A stretch of 64,000 nucleotides of DNA from Pyrocephalus nanus (lineage: Eukaryota; Chordata; Aves; Passeriformes; Tyrannidae): contig CM076259.1 of NCBI GenBank assembly GCA_038380795.1, forward strand, positions 79,953,224 to 80,017,223, read 5' to 3'. The notes under the pieces are model-generated. The model worked only from the letters and a program-made list of their open reading frames with translations, was not told where the DNA came from and did no database searches. Positions 52,301 to 64,000 of this stretch are shown in pieces (position 1 is the stretch's first letter; each line of letters begins with the position of its first letter). Position numbers and translations under genes: made by a program.

Positions 52301-55300
52301 ATGACCTTTGAAATGTGACATTGTATTTAAAAGTGACCTAAGAGCCATTTAAAAAAATTTTCGTATTGGATAAAAATGCTGATGAAGTGTTTATAAATAT
52401 TTACATATTTGTTAAGAACATGAAACTCAGCATTAATTTTAGCACAGTGGTAACACCAAAGAGGGCAGAATACTTTTATGGTTATTCTGAACTTTACTGT
52501 GTGTGAACATATGGTAGGCATCACTGAGCTAGAGGTCTTCCACTGTCCTTGGAGAGCAGTATATGTAAAGATGAGATTTGTGATCCTGTGAACTACTCTG
52601 CACTGCAGACTGTGTCACTGGCAAGCTGTCATCAATGACCTGGGGTGAAATGTCTTCCAAATTACTGTTCTCTCCGTGCTTTACATAGTTTCAAGAATAC
52701 TGCCTGTGAGAAGGCAAGAACGAAAAATCAAAACAAGCAGGCTAACTTAAATTAATCATCGTGAGGGGATCAGCTGTACATGTGTACTGTGGAGACATAT
52801 GGATGGGTTCCTAGATCAAATTCCTTGAAAGGCCACTGAGAGGAACAAGCATCTCCAGTCTAAACAAGTGAGGAAAAAGCAGCTCCCACCCTAAATAATA
52901 TGCTAAAGGTAGATTGGACAAACCGTATCTGAAAATATACCTTCTATCCAGGCACTTGGGATGACTAACTTAGATGTAGATTATAGACACTGGAAACATC
53001 AGGTAAGGATGAATGCCTCTTTCTCAGAGTATGGATATTATAAAATATTTATTGCTCTAGGGGCTTTTGATCATTCCCAAAAGTTATTTGCTTATGACCC
53101 TGCCTTTTCTGCTGAGCTAAGCATACATGTAGCTTTTCTGTTTTGAATCTACTTTAAGTAGATGAATGTTGCACCATTTCAGTGTTGTCCCTTACTGCAT
53201 TCAAAGTTATCATTTTTCTTAAGGAGAGAATGAGCATACAGTGTAGAATTTAATTTAATTATATTTTTAGATGTGTATATCAGCAAAAGCTTGTTTTATA
53301 GAGCACACTTTGTGAAGAATTGAGGACCATGAAATATATCATGGTTTAGCATTTCTCGTTTGCTATGTCATTATGCTGCTGAAGAAGAGAAGTTAGTTTA
53401 CTTACTTACTGTTTATGAGGTACCCAAATGCTGTACTGACTGCTGCTTTCTGAGCTGGATATATGTTTCTACATCTTTAGATGAAAAAAAAAGACTGAAT
53501 TGTACTGAAACTGCTTAGTTTCTCAAGTCAAGTGAAATTTGGATTTGTGGCACGCTACAACTATATAATTAGATGAGGCAGTATACAACCCTAATAGGAA
53601 GTTCAGGTCCTTCTGCTACAAAGACGTGCATTTTTTATTACAATATACTCATCTCTTTGTAATGAAAACAGAGGAGTCTCAAAGCAATTCAGATGCATTT
53701 CTCTAGCAATGATCAAAAGATCATTTGGCCCAGTAAATTTTTGTTGCATACAAGCTATCAGGACATCAGCCGGTAGGAAATAATTTTGTTTCATGCTGTT
53801 TATCACCAGTGCCATGAAATCTGCCAGTCTCAGTGTCTCATATTTTCCGGCACCAGTTATGTGAGGGCTCCAAAGCTCAAGTCTCCTGTATTTCCTGGAA
53901 GGAAGAAACTTGGGGAGAAAATGAAGAGATCTGTCATAAGCCTGTGCAGCTCACTCTGGTTCCTGCATTATCCTGCACTTAAACAGAGGCCTTGAACTCC
54001 TGACAGCATTATGAAGCAATGTTCATCAGTTCTTTGCTCCAAGCAGCACTTGTTTTGCTAACTTGAATCATCTCGATGTTAAGTGCCTGGACTCTCTTTC
54101 CAGTTAATGAAGAGAAATTGTTACCGTCGCAGTGTAGTTCATTTCTGCTGATTTAGACATCTTGGCTGGGGCTTGTCCTCCACTCCCCTGTTTGTATGGG
54201 ACCTATGGCTAAGTAAAAAAAGTCAATTTACTTGTGTATGGGTGGTTACTCTGGAGCCTTTCATGAAGAATAAATGTTCAACAAAAGAAAAAAAGAGAAA
54301 TGGAGAAACGTTTCTACTTGAGTGAGAGTAAAAGATCATCCTTACCAAAAGTGGGAAAAAAGAGGCATGAGAATCAGTGTGTGAGAGAAAGGTAGAAGAT
54401 GGTTAAAGTGAGGAAAAAGTGGCTATTTCCAAACATACTAGACAGCCAACTCACTCTGGATCTGCTTCCATTTAATTTAATGGTAACACTTCTGCCTATT
54501 TCAAGGAATGGGATAAAGCCAGACAACATTGCAGATGAACACATATCCATTAGGAAATTAATGATCATTGTGATAGGAATGTTTAGAAGGGTGAAAATCA
54601 GGCTGCTTTTAAACATTAAAATGTAATGTCACTAAGTAATTAACATCATACTTCTTGATCACGGCTAAATCTTACAGAATATTAATCATTACTGTTTTGT
54701 ACACAAACCTGTTAGTCTTTAACACTTATCCTGAATTAACTGTGAGCATGCAATATCAAGGAGCTCATGCCGTGTAGTTGTGACTAAAGGAATCCACACA
54801 ACAAATGTTAGTCTTAATCCCAGGGGCTCATGCATCGAGTTCCAGATTCCACGGGTATGAAAGCCAATAAATGCTGTAGGACTGTTCTTTTTAAGTACCT
54901 CCTTTAACGCACTTTTTGATGAGGTTAGGGTATTGAGGTGCAGTGTTCATAACTACACTATGCGCAGTGAGACTAAATTAAGATTCTCATTTTTTTTAAC
55001 TGCTCAACACTGTGAGCAGTACATACTGATACAGTCTGTAGAAGTTTCATTTGGATCAAAGGCAATGCTTGTAGTGTGCCCGACAATGTAAACCTTGGAC
55101 AGTTCTGACCTCTAAATTATCTAAATTCCAATGAACAGTAGCTATAGTACTATTTTATTTCACGATGCCATACTCATTTATCAGCAAGTATCTTGAACTT
55201 TATCCCTTTTTGATTTTATAGAGTTAACAGTTGATGAAATCAGAACAGTGCAGTGCAGGCAGTATTGCTGAAACTCTTGTAATGATTAGCTTGACAACAT

Positions 55301-56306
55301 ACCCTTAAAGTGAACAGCAGAAATTTACTCCAAATTTTTTTTTTCTTTTTTAAATGCATCCATGAGAGGATGCGGTCATAAGTAAAGAATGATTTTGTGA
55401 AATTAAGCTTCAAATTAATTCTATACTTTCCTTTTATGTTTTCTGAGTGGGCTCTGAAAATCTCTCTTGAAACTCAGGGATAGTTCATTCACACTTTCTA
55501 ACTTTTTGTGGGTATTTGCTCTGACTAGGGCTACGGAGTGAAACTGGGTGAGTTTCAACATGGTGTTACATTTATCTTCCCACTGTGCATAAAGGGAGCT
55601 TAGAAAAATCAGGCTCGAATGGAAATATTAAGTGAGTGCCTAAAAGCAGCTGGTGGAAAGCTCACCCTGATGGTTGTTGGCCAGTGATTTTCCAGAATGA
55701 CAAGGCAAGTGTTTGTGCCACACTTGCATTGCTACTATTTGATGCTTCATGCATCCCTGTACAAGTTTTAAAACGAGTGACAATATTGACTGAATGAAAC
55801 TGCAAGCCTCTGGAATCACTTTGCCCTTTTTTTTTTGTAGAAAACCAGATGGATACATCAAAAGACCAATCTTTGTCATGTGGAATATTTTTGGGTATGA
55901 TTCAAATTGTTGCAATTACTGTGAAATAGGGGTATAGTAGATGAAGGTTTCAGTTTTAACAGTTACATAGACTTCTCTCTCATACCAGGAGATAAAGATT
56001 AAATCTGGCATGTTTTCTCCCCACTAATGCTGCTATGTAATTTTCATTTTCTTGGCAAAAATGTATATGATAATAGTACACTAAATGTTAGTATTTAACC
56101 TTTTTGCATTTCATTTGAAAGTGAATATACTTTCACAAAATTATTATCAAGTTAAAAAAGATTTAGCTCTGTAACTTTCTTCTAGGTACAAGGATTCGTT
56201 ATTTTCGTGACTGTCAGTCCCACTGTTATTTAAGGAGGTCTTATATATTGAGTTTCAGAAAAGCAGAGGAAGGAGGAGGGTTTATGGGAAAGTCAACCTG
56301 TCACAC

Positions 56307-56351
56307 TGAGTCATATGCAAATGTCTTCTGATCTCTCCTGATATGACATCA
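56307..56351 (+). promoter_or_regulatory. AP-1, octamer and CRE-like sites close together
   Basis: TGAGTCAT (56307-56314) abuts ATGCAAAT (56315-56322), and TGACATCA follows at 56344-56351. These match the AP-1, POU/octamer and CRE-like cores. Such short matches arise often by chance, so the case rests on their adjacency. Confidence 0.25.
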
Positions 56352-58885
56352 GCAAATTTCAAGGCATGGGAAAAAACACAGAAGTGAATGAGTGCCAGAA
56401 CATGCTAGAGAGAATAGAAAGCTTATGCGAGAGTGGGAATCAAAAGAATCTGAAATGTCGGTATTTAGTAGGCCAGCAGTGTGCTGATTCACACACGTGC
56501 TTCATCCTCTTGGCTGGGGTGCAGAAGTACAGCAATCGATCCATTTGCTTCTTTTAAAATGTTATTACACCACGAAAAACAATTCTTTGCTTTCCTGACA
56601 ATCGAGAACTGTAAAAGGTGCTACTCACAATTCAGAGGTTCACTCAGAAACATCTGGTGGGTTTTTGTGTGATAACAGCCTCTGGAGGCATTCCCTGCAC
56701 ATTGTGCTATGAGTCTGGGGACAGCCCCTCACACTGAAGTCCCCTGGGGCTTTCCTGTCTGTTCTTTCACAATGTTATCATGCAAAACTCCAACAAGAAT
56801 GCCTGGTGTGATCCCTCCAAATGGGATCAAGAAGGACACAGAGCTCTCAGGAGCCACAGGTCCTCCATTTGGCTTGTGGTGGTAGCCATCCAGCAGCCTA
56901 GCCTGTCTCTGCCCAGAACTGGTACCAGCCTTGACCCTTCCTTGCAGGAAGATAGTGGTGGCCTTAGCTGTTTTTTTCTTTTTTTGTTGTTTGTTTGTTT
57001 TTTTGGTGGCTTTTTAACCTTTTAGCTCCTATCTGTGCCTATCATATTCTGGTAACATGTTTTAGACCTAAAGCCGCAGATTTTAAATCGGTTATCTAAA
57101 TTGCATAAATTGATGCTTTTATTTGTTGTTTTTTGAACATTCAAATTACATTTACATGAATAAATGGTTATTTAAATATTTCAGCATATTTTTAAAAATT
57201 ACTAGTGATTTTCATGTAGATAATGTACTGCCTTAGTGCCAGTAATTGAGTGGCAATGGTTTTTACAGAAAAACATTGGAGTTAGACTTGAATAATTTAT
57301 GGGAATTATTTTGAAGCTTGGTTTTGCTTCTCCAGGTTTTTTCATGGCTTCATTTTTAAAGTATTCATAGGCAAAAAGAGACATGAAGGAAGAGCTAGAC
57401 GAGAAAAAGACCAAAATTAATATTGTACCAACTATTAAAAAACATCTCAGATTCTTCAAAAAATGGTTATTTAATTAAACAAGGAATGCAGACTATAAAT
57501 GATGATTCTTGCAGTGAACACAGAATTTTGAAGATACCTCTTAATAGCAAATTCCAGAACTGTGAAAAAGTGATTTGAAGAATGTAAGACACAAGTGATA
57601 TTAATTCTTAAAGAAGAATTTGAAAGTCTTCAAGTGGAGATAAAGCATGAGTTTGTATCAAAACTTAAAAACAATACTCCAGATGAATGACCAGCAGAAA
57701 AATCCCCCAAATTTTCAAGCTTAACAACTTTTTTGGACTACATGGGTAAAATTAGAAGATTCTGTGGAGTGTGTTAATAATATGGTCATAAAATATAAAT
57801 GTAATTCCTATTTCCATCTGAAGAAATGGATAAAGGTGTTTTAGTCTTGCAATACTCGAATGATTCCAATCAATCTGATTTTTTTTAAAATAAGTAAAAC
57901 AGCAAAAACATAACAATGAACAAAATTATTTCAAAATTTTCTTTGTTCTTAGTTCAAGACTTGTGCAGGTAATCTTCAAGGTGTTGTAGAATTAAATGTT
58001 TTCCAATGCATTTAAGACTATGTGTTTGCACACTTTACACTGCATTGCACTTGGTATGAAATCCCTGGTGAATTTGAAATAGCTAGGTAACAAATTCAGG
58101 AGATTATTTTAAAGTATCATTTGGACTCTTTTCAAGGTTACAGTGTGAAAAGCTCAACTGGTTATTAAACAATTCAATACAATGAACTTGACTTAAAAAT
58201 GCCCTGGAAGTTTCAAAAGAACTAAAAATAGCATTGTGAGAGTACTGTTGCACAATTCAGGATGATTTATTAGGATCACCGGTTCTAAGCTTATGGGCAG
58301 AAAGATAAATACTTCAGTACTGACACCTTGAAAGCCTTCTGACACAGAGACAATTAGCCCTGCAGAAGTTATAAAAAGAAGTGTGGGTCAGGAAAACGGT
58401 TTGACAAGAATGCTGCCCAGTCATCTTCTTTTGAAGAAGAGAGAAAATGTGAGCCTTGAAAATGAATGTGCCAGCACCTTCTAAGAAAAAAAACTCTGTT
58501 TCCTCTACATTAAGGTTATATGCTATAGCCTCACTGACTATAGTGGAAGGAAAGGCAACACTGCTGTAGAGGGAAGTGCAAACAGCTGACCACAACCAGC
58601 AGTGGCATTGTCTGGTTTTTTCTTTAGGTCAGGGAGGATGTTGGGCAAAGGTGACAAACTGTCCCACTGGTTGCTGGGAGTACAAGATCCAGGACGCACC
58701 AGCATGGATCTGTGTGAGAAATGCACAGTCGGCTGCATGAGGAGTTTGTAGAGAAGAAAAAAGCAGTGATGTCAGAAAGCCGTAGTGTTTGAGTGACAGT
58801 AAGTGATGACAAATTTCCTAACAACTGATGAAACAGAAAATTCTTACCCAAAACAAGAACTGTTGGAATTATCTACAGGGATATC

Positions 58886-58890
<5 letters not shown>

Positions 58891-58916
<26 letters not shown>
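58891..58916 (+). repeat. Poly(A) run
   Basis: Twenty-six uninterrupted A. It could be the tail of a retroinserted copy in sense on the + strand, but the upstream sequence matches nothing I know. Confidence 0.85.
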
Positions 58917-61391
58917 TTAGTTTTTACATCTTCTCCATCTAATCCATTTGATTTCCACTAAAAAAAAAACCACAAAAACAACTCCCAGGAAACAATAGCT
59001 ATCAGAGCAAGAGGATGATGATGTCTTCCACATGTGGCCTATCTTGGAATTAAATAAAGGGGAAAAAAAGAGAGAAGTATCCCTTTACAGTGGGGGACTT
59101 GTAGCATCACTTTTCATACCCTGCAGACTATTAGCAATATGATAGAAATAATTCTATGTACTTGTGAATGATGGTTTTGTTCTCTCAGGGCAAAAGTTTA
59201 TGATTATGAGTGTAAGTGGTCTGATTTTCAGATATATTTAACAAGCACGGTACACCAAAATCCATGGTAAGATTCTAATTTCTGCCCAGATAAACAAATG
59301 GAAACTGTGGATGCTCAGTATCAGTTAAAATCAGGTCACTTCTTCAAGGAGGCTTACGTATTGATATGAGCCCTTGATTTCAGATATTCAGATTTCAAAA
59401 TTTGGAGCTTAATACAGATTTATAAAGCAAATCATCCAGTAAAGAATTTATCTCTGTCCTCCTCAGTGCTTTTTGTTGCTGCTCTAAGGGAAAGGCAGAG
59501 CCAGCTGTCTCTCTAAGTAGATAAGATTGTGATGAGTTGCAGTAGTTTAACAAATTCTTTCTCACTCGTTTTATAACATACAGTAAAGTACGTCTGGCAA
59601 TATTTTACCTTTTTGTTCTCAGGGATTTTCTTAAACAATTTGTAGTGTAGTTTTATTGAATTGTTGCTGGTCAAAGATCACCATTAAATTTGACAGAAGG
59701 CAATGGAACAAGTTCTGTTAGTTCTACATATGCAAGCTTGCTAGGTACAGTGATGTGGTAAGGATGCAGTTAAGATGAAAGTGTCCCTTTATGCATTTTA
59801 GGGAGATTAAGAACAAAAGATGTCTGTCTTGTATATGATGAGTTGCAGGTGACTTTGAAAAAGCTCAGAGCTCTTGGTGTCTCTGCTGATAGGCATTTGG
59901 ACACAGACCTGCTCCAGCTTATCATATTAATTTTCATGCATTATTTCAGCTAAACTATAGATAATGAGTCTGCAAATAAAGAAAAAAGTTAAATTAGATG
60001 TATATAATGTAAAAAGTATTTTGTTACTTAAACAACTTTAATTTTGAAGATCTATTTTGAATCAGATAGAGGTCTAGCTTCTTAAAAAATATTCCTTACT
60101 ATGTTCCCAGCTCCACAGTTGTACAGACATTTAGGATTCATTATTGATATGTAAGCTCTCCACCTCACATTCCCCAGGCTTTGCACCGATAACACTGCAG
60201 CAGCAGCAGTTGCACACAGTTGTGTCTGAACTTGGAATGTGACTGAGCACAAAGGAGAATGAGACCAATATTTCTGACAGGTGAGGAATGGAGAGACAAA
60301 ATTCCCTTGCAAGTGACTCTGTGAGACAACTGGCATCCTCTGGGAGTTCTGCACTGAGTAGTGACACTTGCCATGCTATCGAGTTAACCAGGTAGAAAAT
60401 ACCTTTAGCGTCAGTATATGTCTGTTTTAGAGACTGGTGGTTCAGGGAGACTGAGAGAATAGAGTCTCACTGAACGTAAAGGGAGAGCAAAGCCTGACTG
60501 CTTGTCACCATAAGAAATATGGGACAGAGTAGGTGTTGTCTAAGTCCTCATTTTTGATTTATCCAATACAGAATTAAACATACAAAATTTTAGTGGATTT
60601 GGGGGTCTGTTAATCTCATTGTGCACAAAAAAGTGATAATGATAATGACTCTGTAGCGAAAGACATTACAATATTGATATAAAATAGAATAAATTAGTAA
60701 TATGAAATATTTACACTATGACAGTGTCTCCTATTACAACTTCCTTGCCCTGACAGTACTGTCAGTTGTTTCTTGCATATTTTCTGTGCCTTGGGCTCAC
60801 AGTAGAGGGTAAATCAAAACCAAGGAGTCTCTATATACTCAAAATATCCCTAGTTTAATTGCATAAGGCCTTCAGTCACTCAGGTAATCATGAGTGGGGG
60901 AACCCTTTCCACTGGAAGTCTGACATCAATACAGCAACAGAAGGCTGCCTACCAAAAGCTATCTCATTGCAGACAAGTAAAATGGAGTGTGAAATTTCCT
61001 AAATCTCACACTGGTGTCTCAGTAGAAGCACAGAGTCCTGCATAACCCAAAAGTTGCTGAACTGTGATAAAACTTAAATGTGAACTTATTCTTGAAAGTT
61101 AAGAAAAGAGAATTAAGATTCAGGGAGAGTTCCATTATGTTATATGCTGAAATCCCTCAGTTGTCTTACATAGGCAGTGGGAGCATAAGAGACCCTCCAA
61201 AATACTTCAAATTCTGAAAAAAAGATTTCCGCCTCAAATCATGCTTCAGGCTGTCTCTCCGTGCCTTTTCACTGAAAAATTCAGTAAAGTAGCCTCACCT
61301 CGGGTACCTGCAGTAGAGGAATTCATGTGACTTCCTCTTTAACAGCTTAGGTGTTCCAGGACAGTAATTAGTGGTAGTGAAATAGCAACAA

Positions 61392-61409
61392 TTTCTCTCT
61401 CTCTCTCTC
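61392..61409 (+). repeat. (CT)n microsatellite
   Basis: Nine to ten CT units. Confidence 0.9.
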
Positions 61410-61675
61410 CCAATCACCAAGTCCATTGGACTTGCTCCAGTATGTTCTGTTTCTTGTATTTGGGACTCCTCAGACCACATACAGTACACCAACTCCAAGT
61501 TCCAAAAAGTTCTTCCTTGGATCTGATGTTTGCACCTTTATAGCCAGGATACTGATGGCCTTTGCCGCAGCTGCTTGTTCAAACCCTGGGTCCTTTTCTG
61601 CAGAGCTGCTCCCTAAATAGCCTGTGCTATCTCATGGGATTGTTCCCCTCTGAGATGCTGGACTTTGTATTTGTT

Positions 61676-61972
61676 ATCATAGAATCTCTTAAGCTGGAAG
61701 GTACCTATAAGGATCCATGGAGTTCAACTCCCTGGTCCTCACAGGATTGCCTAAAAGTGAACCATATGACCATCCCGTCATCCCCTAATTTGTACATGTA
61801 ACCAAGATTACACTCACACCAGGAGTAAAATCTCTCACTCTTATTAAATTTCACATGGTTAGTGATTGCCCAACTCTCTATCCAGGTGTCTCTGTAAGGC
61901 TCGAGGGGGCCCACATTCCCTCCTAATTTAGTATCATCAGCAAACTTACTTAATTTACATTCTATTCTTGCA
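61676..61972 (-). mobile_element. CR1 LINE fragment, internally deleted
   Basis: The left end is the CR1 tail (atcatagaatctcttaagct). Going up the minus strand it jumps quickly to reverse transcriptase text: ECKLSKFADDTKLGG, then ESWAITNHVKFNKS. About half a kilobase normally separates the catalytic FADD box from the tail, so this copy has an internal deletion. The catalytic pair FADD is unchanged, but the frame is short and broken. Confidence 0.82.
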
Positions 61973-62512
61973 TCCATTGATCTCATTTCTAAAAACATCA
62001 AAAGTTTTGCTGAACTTTCTATCATCCTGTCTCTCCAGCTTGTCTGAGATCTCTCTGAATACCAATATATTTAGTGTCATCTGCAAACTTGCAGAGAATA
62101 CACTCCTATCCACACTGTTAATGAAAATACTAAACAGTGTTGGTCCTGACATTCATCCCTGAGGGATGACACTTAACTGGCTGCCAGCTGAACTTTGCAC
62201 CACTGCTCACAACTCCTTGAGATTGCCAGTTCAGCCAATTTCCCACCCACATATTGTTCACTCATCCAGCCCATATCTTACCAATTTGGTGATATGGAGA
62301 CCGTGAAGACTGTCAAAGACCTTGACAAAGTCAAGGTTTGTATCATAATCTCGCCCTTTCCCTTATCCACAGCATCAGTCACCTCACTACAGAAAAAGAT
62401 CAGGTTGATGAGGTATGATTTGCCCTTGGTAAATTATTGTTTGAAGTCACCTTATCATTTATGTGACTAGAAAATATTTCTAAACACATTTGGTCCACCA
62501 TCTTCCCAAGGC
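61973..62512 (-). mobile_element. CR1 LINE reverse-transcriptase fragment
   Basis: Read on the minus strand, this holds an earlier part of a CR1 ORF2: a decayed motif A region near 62330 (text of the 'DAVDKGKG...DFVKVFD' type), the GPTLFSIFI stretch near 62145, and a second FADDTK box near 62085. Because a FADDTK box also occurs in the neighbouring fragment, these are two copies side by side, not one element. Many stops and frame changes. Confidence 0.78.
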
Positions 62513-62522
62513 ATGACGTGAA

Positions 62523-62683
62523 GCTATTATTATTGTTATTTTTATTTATTTTGATTACTAAACTATTCTTATCTCAACCCATGGGTAATATCTTTCTTTT
62601 CCCAGTTCTCCTACCCATGCCACTGGGGATGGGGTGGGGCAAGTGACTGCATGGTGCTTAGTTGATGGAGTTAAATCATGGAA
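62523..62683 (+). mobile_element. Endogenous retrovirus LTR remnant (3' part)
   Basis: A TTATTATTGTTATT-type stretch leads into 'attcttatctcaacccatgg', 'cagttctcctacccatgcca' and 'gcatggtgcttagttgatgg'. I recognise this as the downstream part of a common avian LTR, where it precedes a 'ggttaaaccac'-like end. No internal viral genes and no second LTR are seen, so it is a solo or truncated LTR. The family name is left open. Confidence 0.6.
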
Positions 62684-64000
62684 CTCTCACAGTTTCTGTA
62701 GCTTTTCTTTTGCTGCCTCTGTCCTTGATGATTTTTTTTTCCTCCTAAAGATATTCTGTTTAGATTTTTTACATAATGACCAGTTCCTGAATTTCTTTTG
62801 TTCCACGCACTGTTGATAGAGGGGAAACAACAAGAAAAAACACAACTACATAGCTGCTTTGCTATGGGATATAGTGAATCCCAAGTTAATTTTCAAGACT
62901 AAGGATGTCAGTGATTCTCTCAACAGAGCTCCATGGGTGGTGAACATTTATCACAGCAGGATCTCTGAAACGTGTCTGCCTTAATTCTGTCTTCAGCATA
63001 AGAGGCACAAACTGGGAGGAATGACCATCATTGCAATGAACTAATTGCACAACTTAAAAAAACACAGGGGTGGGGTGGGAGTTCATGCCAGCTGTGGGAG
63101 AATTCTATAAAGGTGGTTATTTTTATTCTAGGAGCTACAATGAAAACATTCATGTACTTTATAAAATCCTGCAGTATAAACAAGATTAAACTCCTGTAAA
63201 TAGAAGTTGTGACTTCTGTATCAGATGCAGACGTTCTTTCCGCGAAGTTGTCTTTCAATTAGTAACATTTGTTCAGAATTTATTGGGTGATAAATTCCAA
63301 TCATTATATTTACAGAGTTATATAGAGGGCTAACATTATGATTTGCAGTTCATGTAGTTATGTTCACATTGGTCTTGTAGGGTAATGCACACTCCATGCC
63401 ATGTGGTGCACAATGACTCACATCTCTATGCCTCAAGGTTTGCCCTACCCAGGGTTTGTTTCTTGCATTCACCTCTGCCTGAGCTTAGTTTTGGGTATCT
63501 GATGGGCTCTGTGTGGTCTTTGAACACAGCATCATCATCTTTACAAGATTTTTCAGTTCCATGTGTCTGAAATAATGCATATGGTTGTGTTGCAGCCCAT
63601 TAGGGTAGTGATTTTATAGCATGAAATGAAATACCTGTGTTTCACAAGCACATGGGAAGTCACCAGTGAAAATAGCTTTACAAGCAGCCTGACAGTGGCA
63701 ATTAGGTAGGAAATTAGTGTGGAAATGTACTTCATTGATGTTAAATAATTTTTTTTCTTTTGAAACCAGACTTTGCTTTTATTTGCAATAATTACAGAAT
63801 CTTTCTCTTTTTTCACCTAACTTGAACTCTAGTTTCATTTAAATCTAGTTCTATGTGATCCTTTTATAGCTCTTACTAGTGACAGTGGTTTACAAATACC
63901 ATCAGCTGCTTAATGTTTAACATGGTTTCTAATGCCCTTAACCTCAGAGTTTATCAGATTAGATATTCGCTCCCTACAAGGGGGAAAAAAAAAAAGGAAA
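62684..64000. other. Right-end interval, nothing recognised
   Basis: Unique-looking AT-rich sequence with short T and A runs (about 62732-62740 and 63985-63997). No gene, RNA or repeat could be supported. Confidence 0.55.

Larger units (their letters stand above)
46360..61675. other. Gene-poor interval
   Basis: About 15 kb of AT-rich sequence without a recognised gene or clear CR1 copy. It holds a short GT repeat near 47389-47402, an adjacent AP-1/octamer pair (56307-56322), T-rich stretches near 56970-57005, a 26-base A run (58891-58916) and a (CT)n stretch (61392-61409). Open frames are all below 95 codons and look random. Confidence 0.5.

Noticed and set aside
58620..58916. Processed pseudogene ending in the 26-A run
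   Set aside because: The sequence before the A run gives no recognisable protein or small RNA on the + strand, and no target-site duplication could be identified.

Overview
The window looks like a stretch of bird nuclear genome. It is AT-rich and intron-rich, and its interspersed repeats are mostly degraded CR1 LINE copies, several of them showing the usual CR1 3' end (tandem copies of an ATTCTATG-like octamer). One avian-type retroviral LTR remnant is also present. I cannot name the species from the sequence alone.

Left part (about 0.5-4.7 kb): the last four coding exons of ERCC5 (XPG), the 3' incision endonuclease of nucleotide excision repair, on the + strand. These exons carry the end of the nuclease core (H3TH region), the C-terminal PCNA-binding motif and the basic C-terminus, followed by a poly(A) signal. 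One intron (1681-2603) is a minor-spliceosome AT-AC intron with near-perfect U12-type sites.

Middle (about 9.0-24.3 kb): METTL21E, a seven-beta-strand protein-lysine methyltransferase of the METTL21 family, also on the + strand. Three exons are certain (19458-19615, 21897-22014, 22879-23312). A start-codon exon (9002-9086) is inferred from its splice sites and matching phase. Together they give an intact 259-residue reading frame. The order ERCC5 then METTL21E matches the mammalian locus, where the human copy is a pseudogene.

Right part (about 24.3-64 kb): a gene-poor interval with no gene I recognise. It contains CR1 fragments at 27.7-28.3, 29.3, 30.5-31.6 and 61.7-62.5 kb, an LTR fragment at 62.5-62.7 kb, and microsatellites. 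A few coding-like stretches could not be identified. The best of them lies on the minus strand at about 45.9-46.36 kb, is interrupted by frameshifts, and ends at a good splice donor. The two genes act in unrelated processes (DNA repair and protein methylation) and share only the locus and the transcriptional direction.
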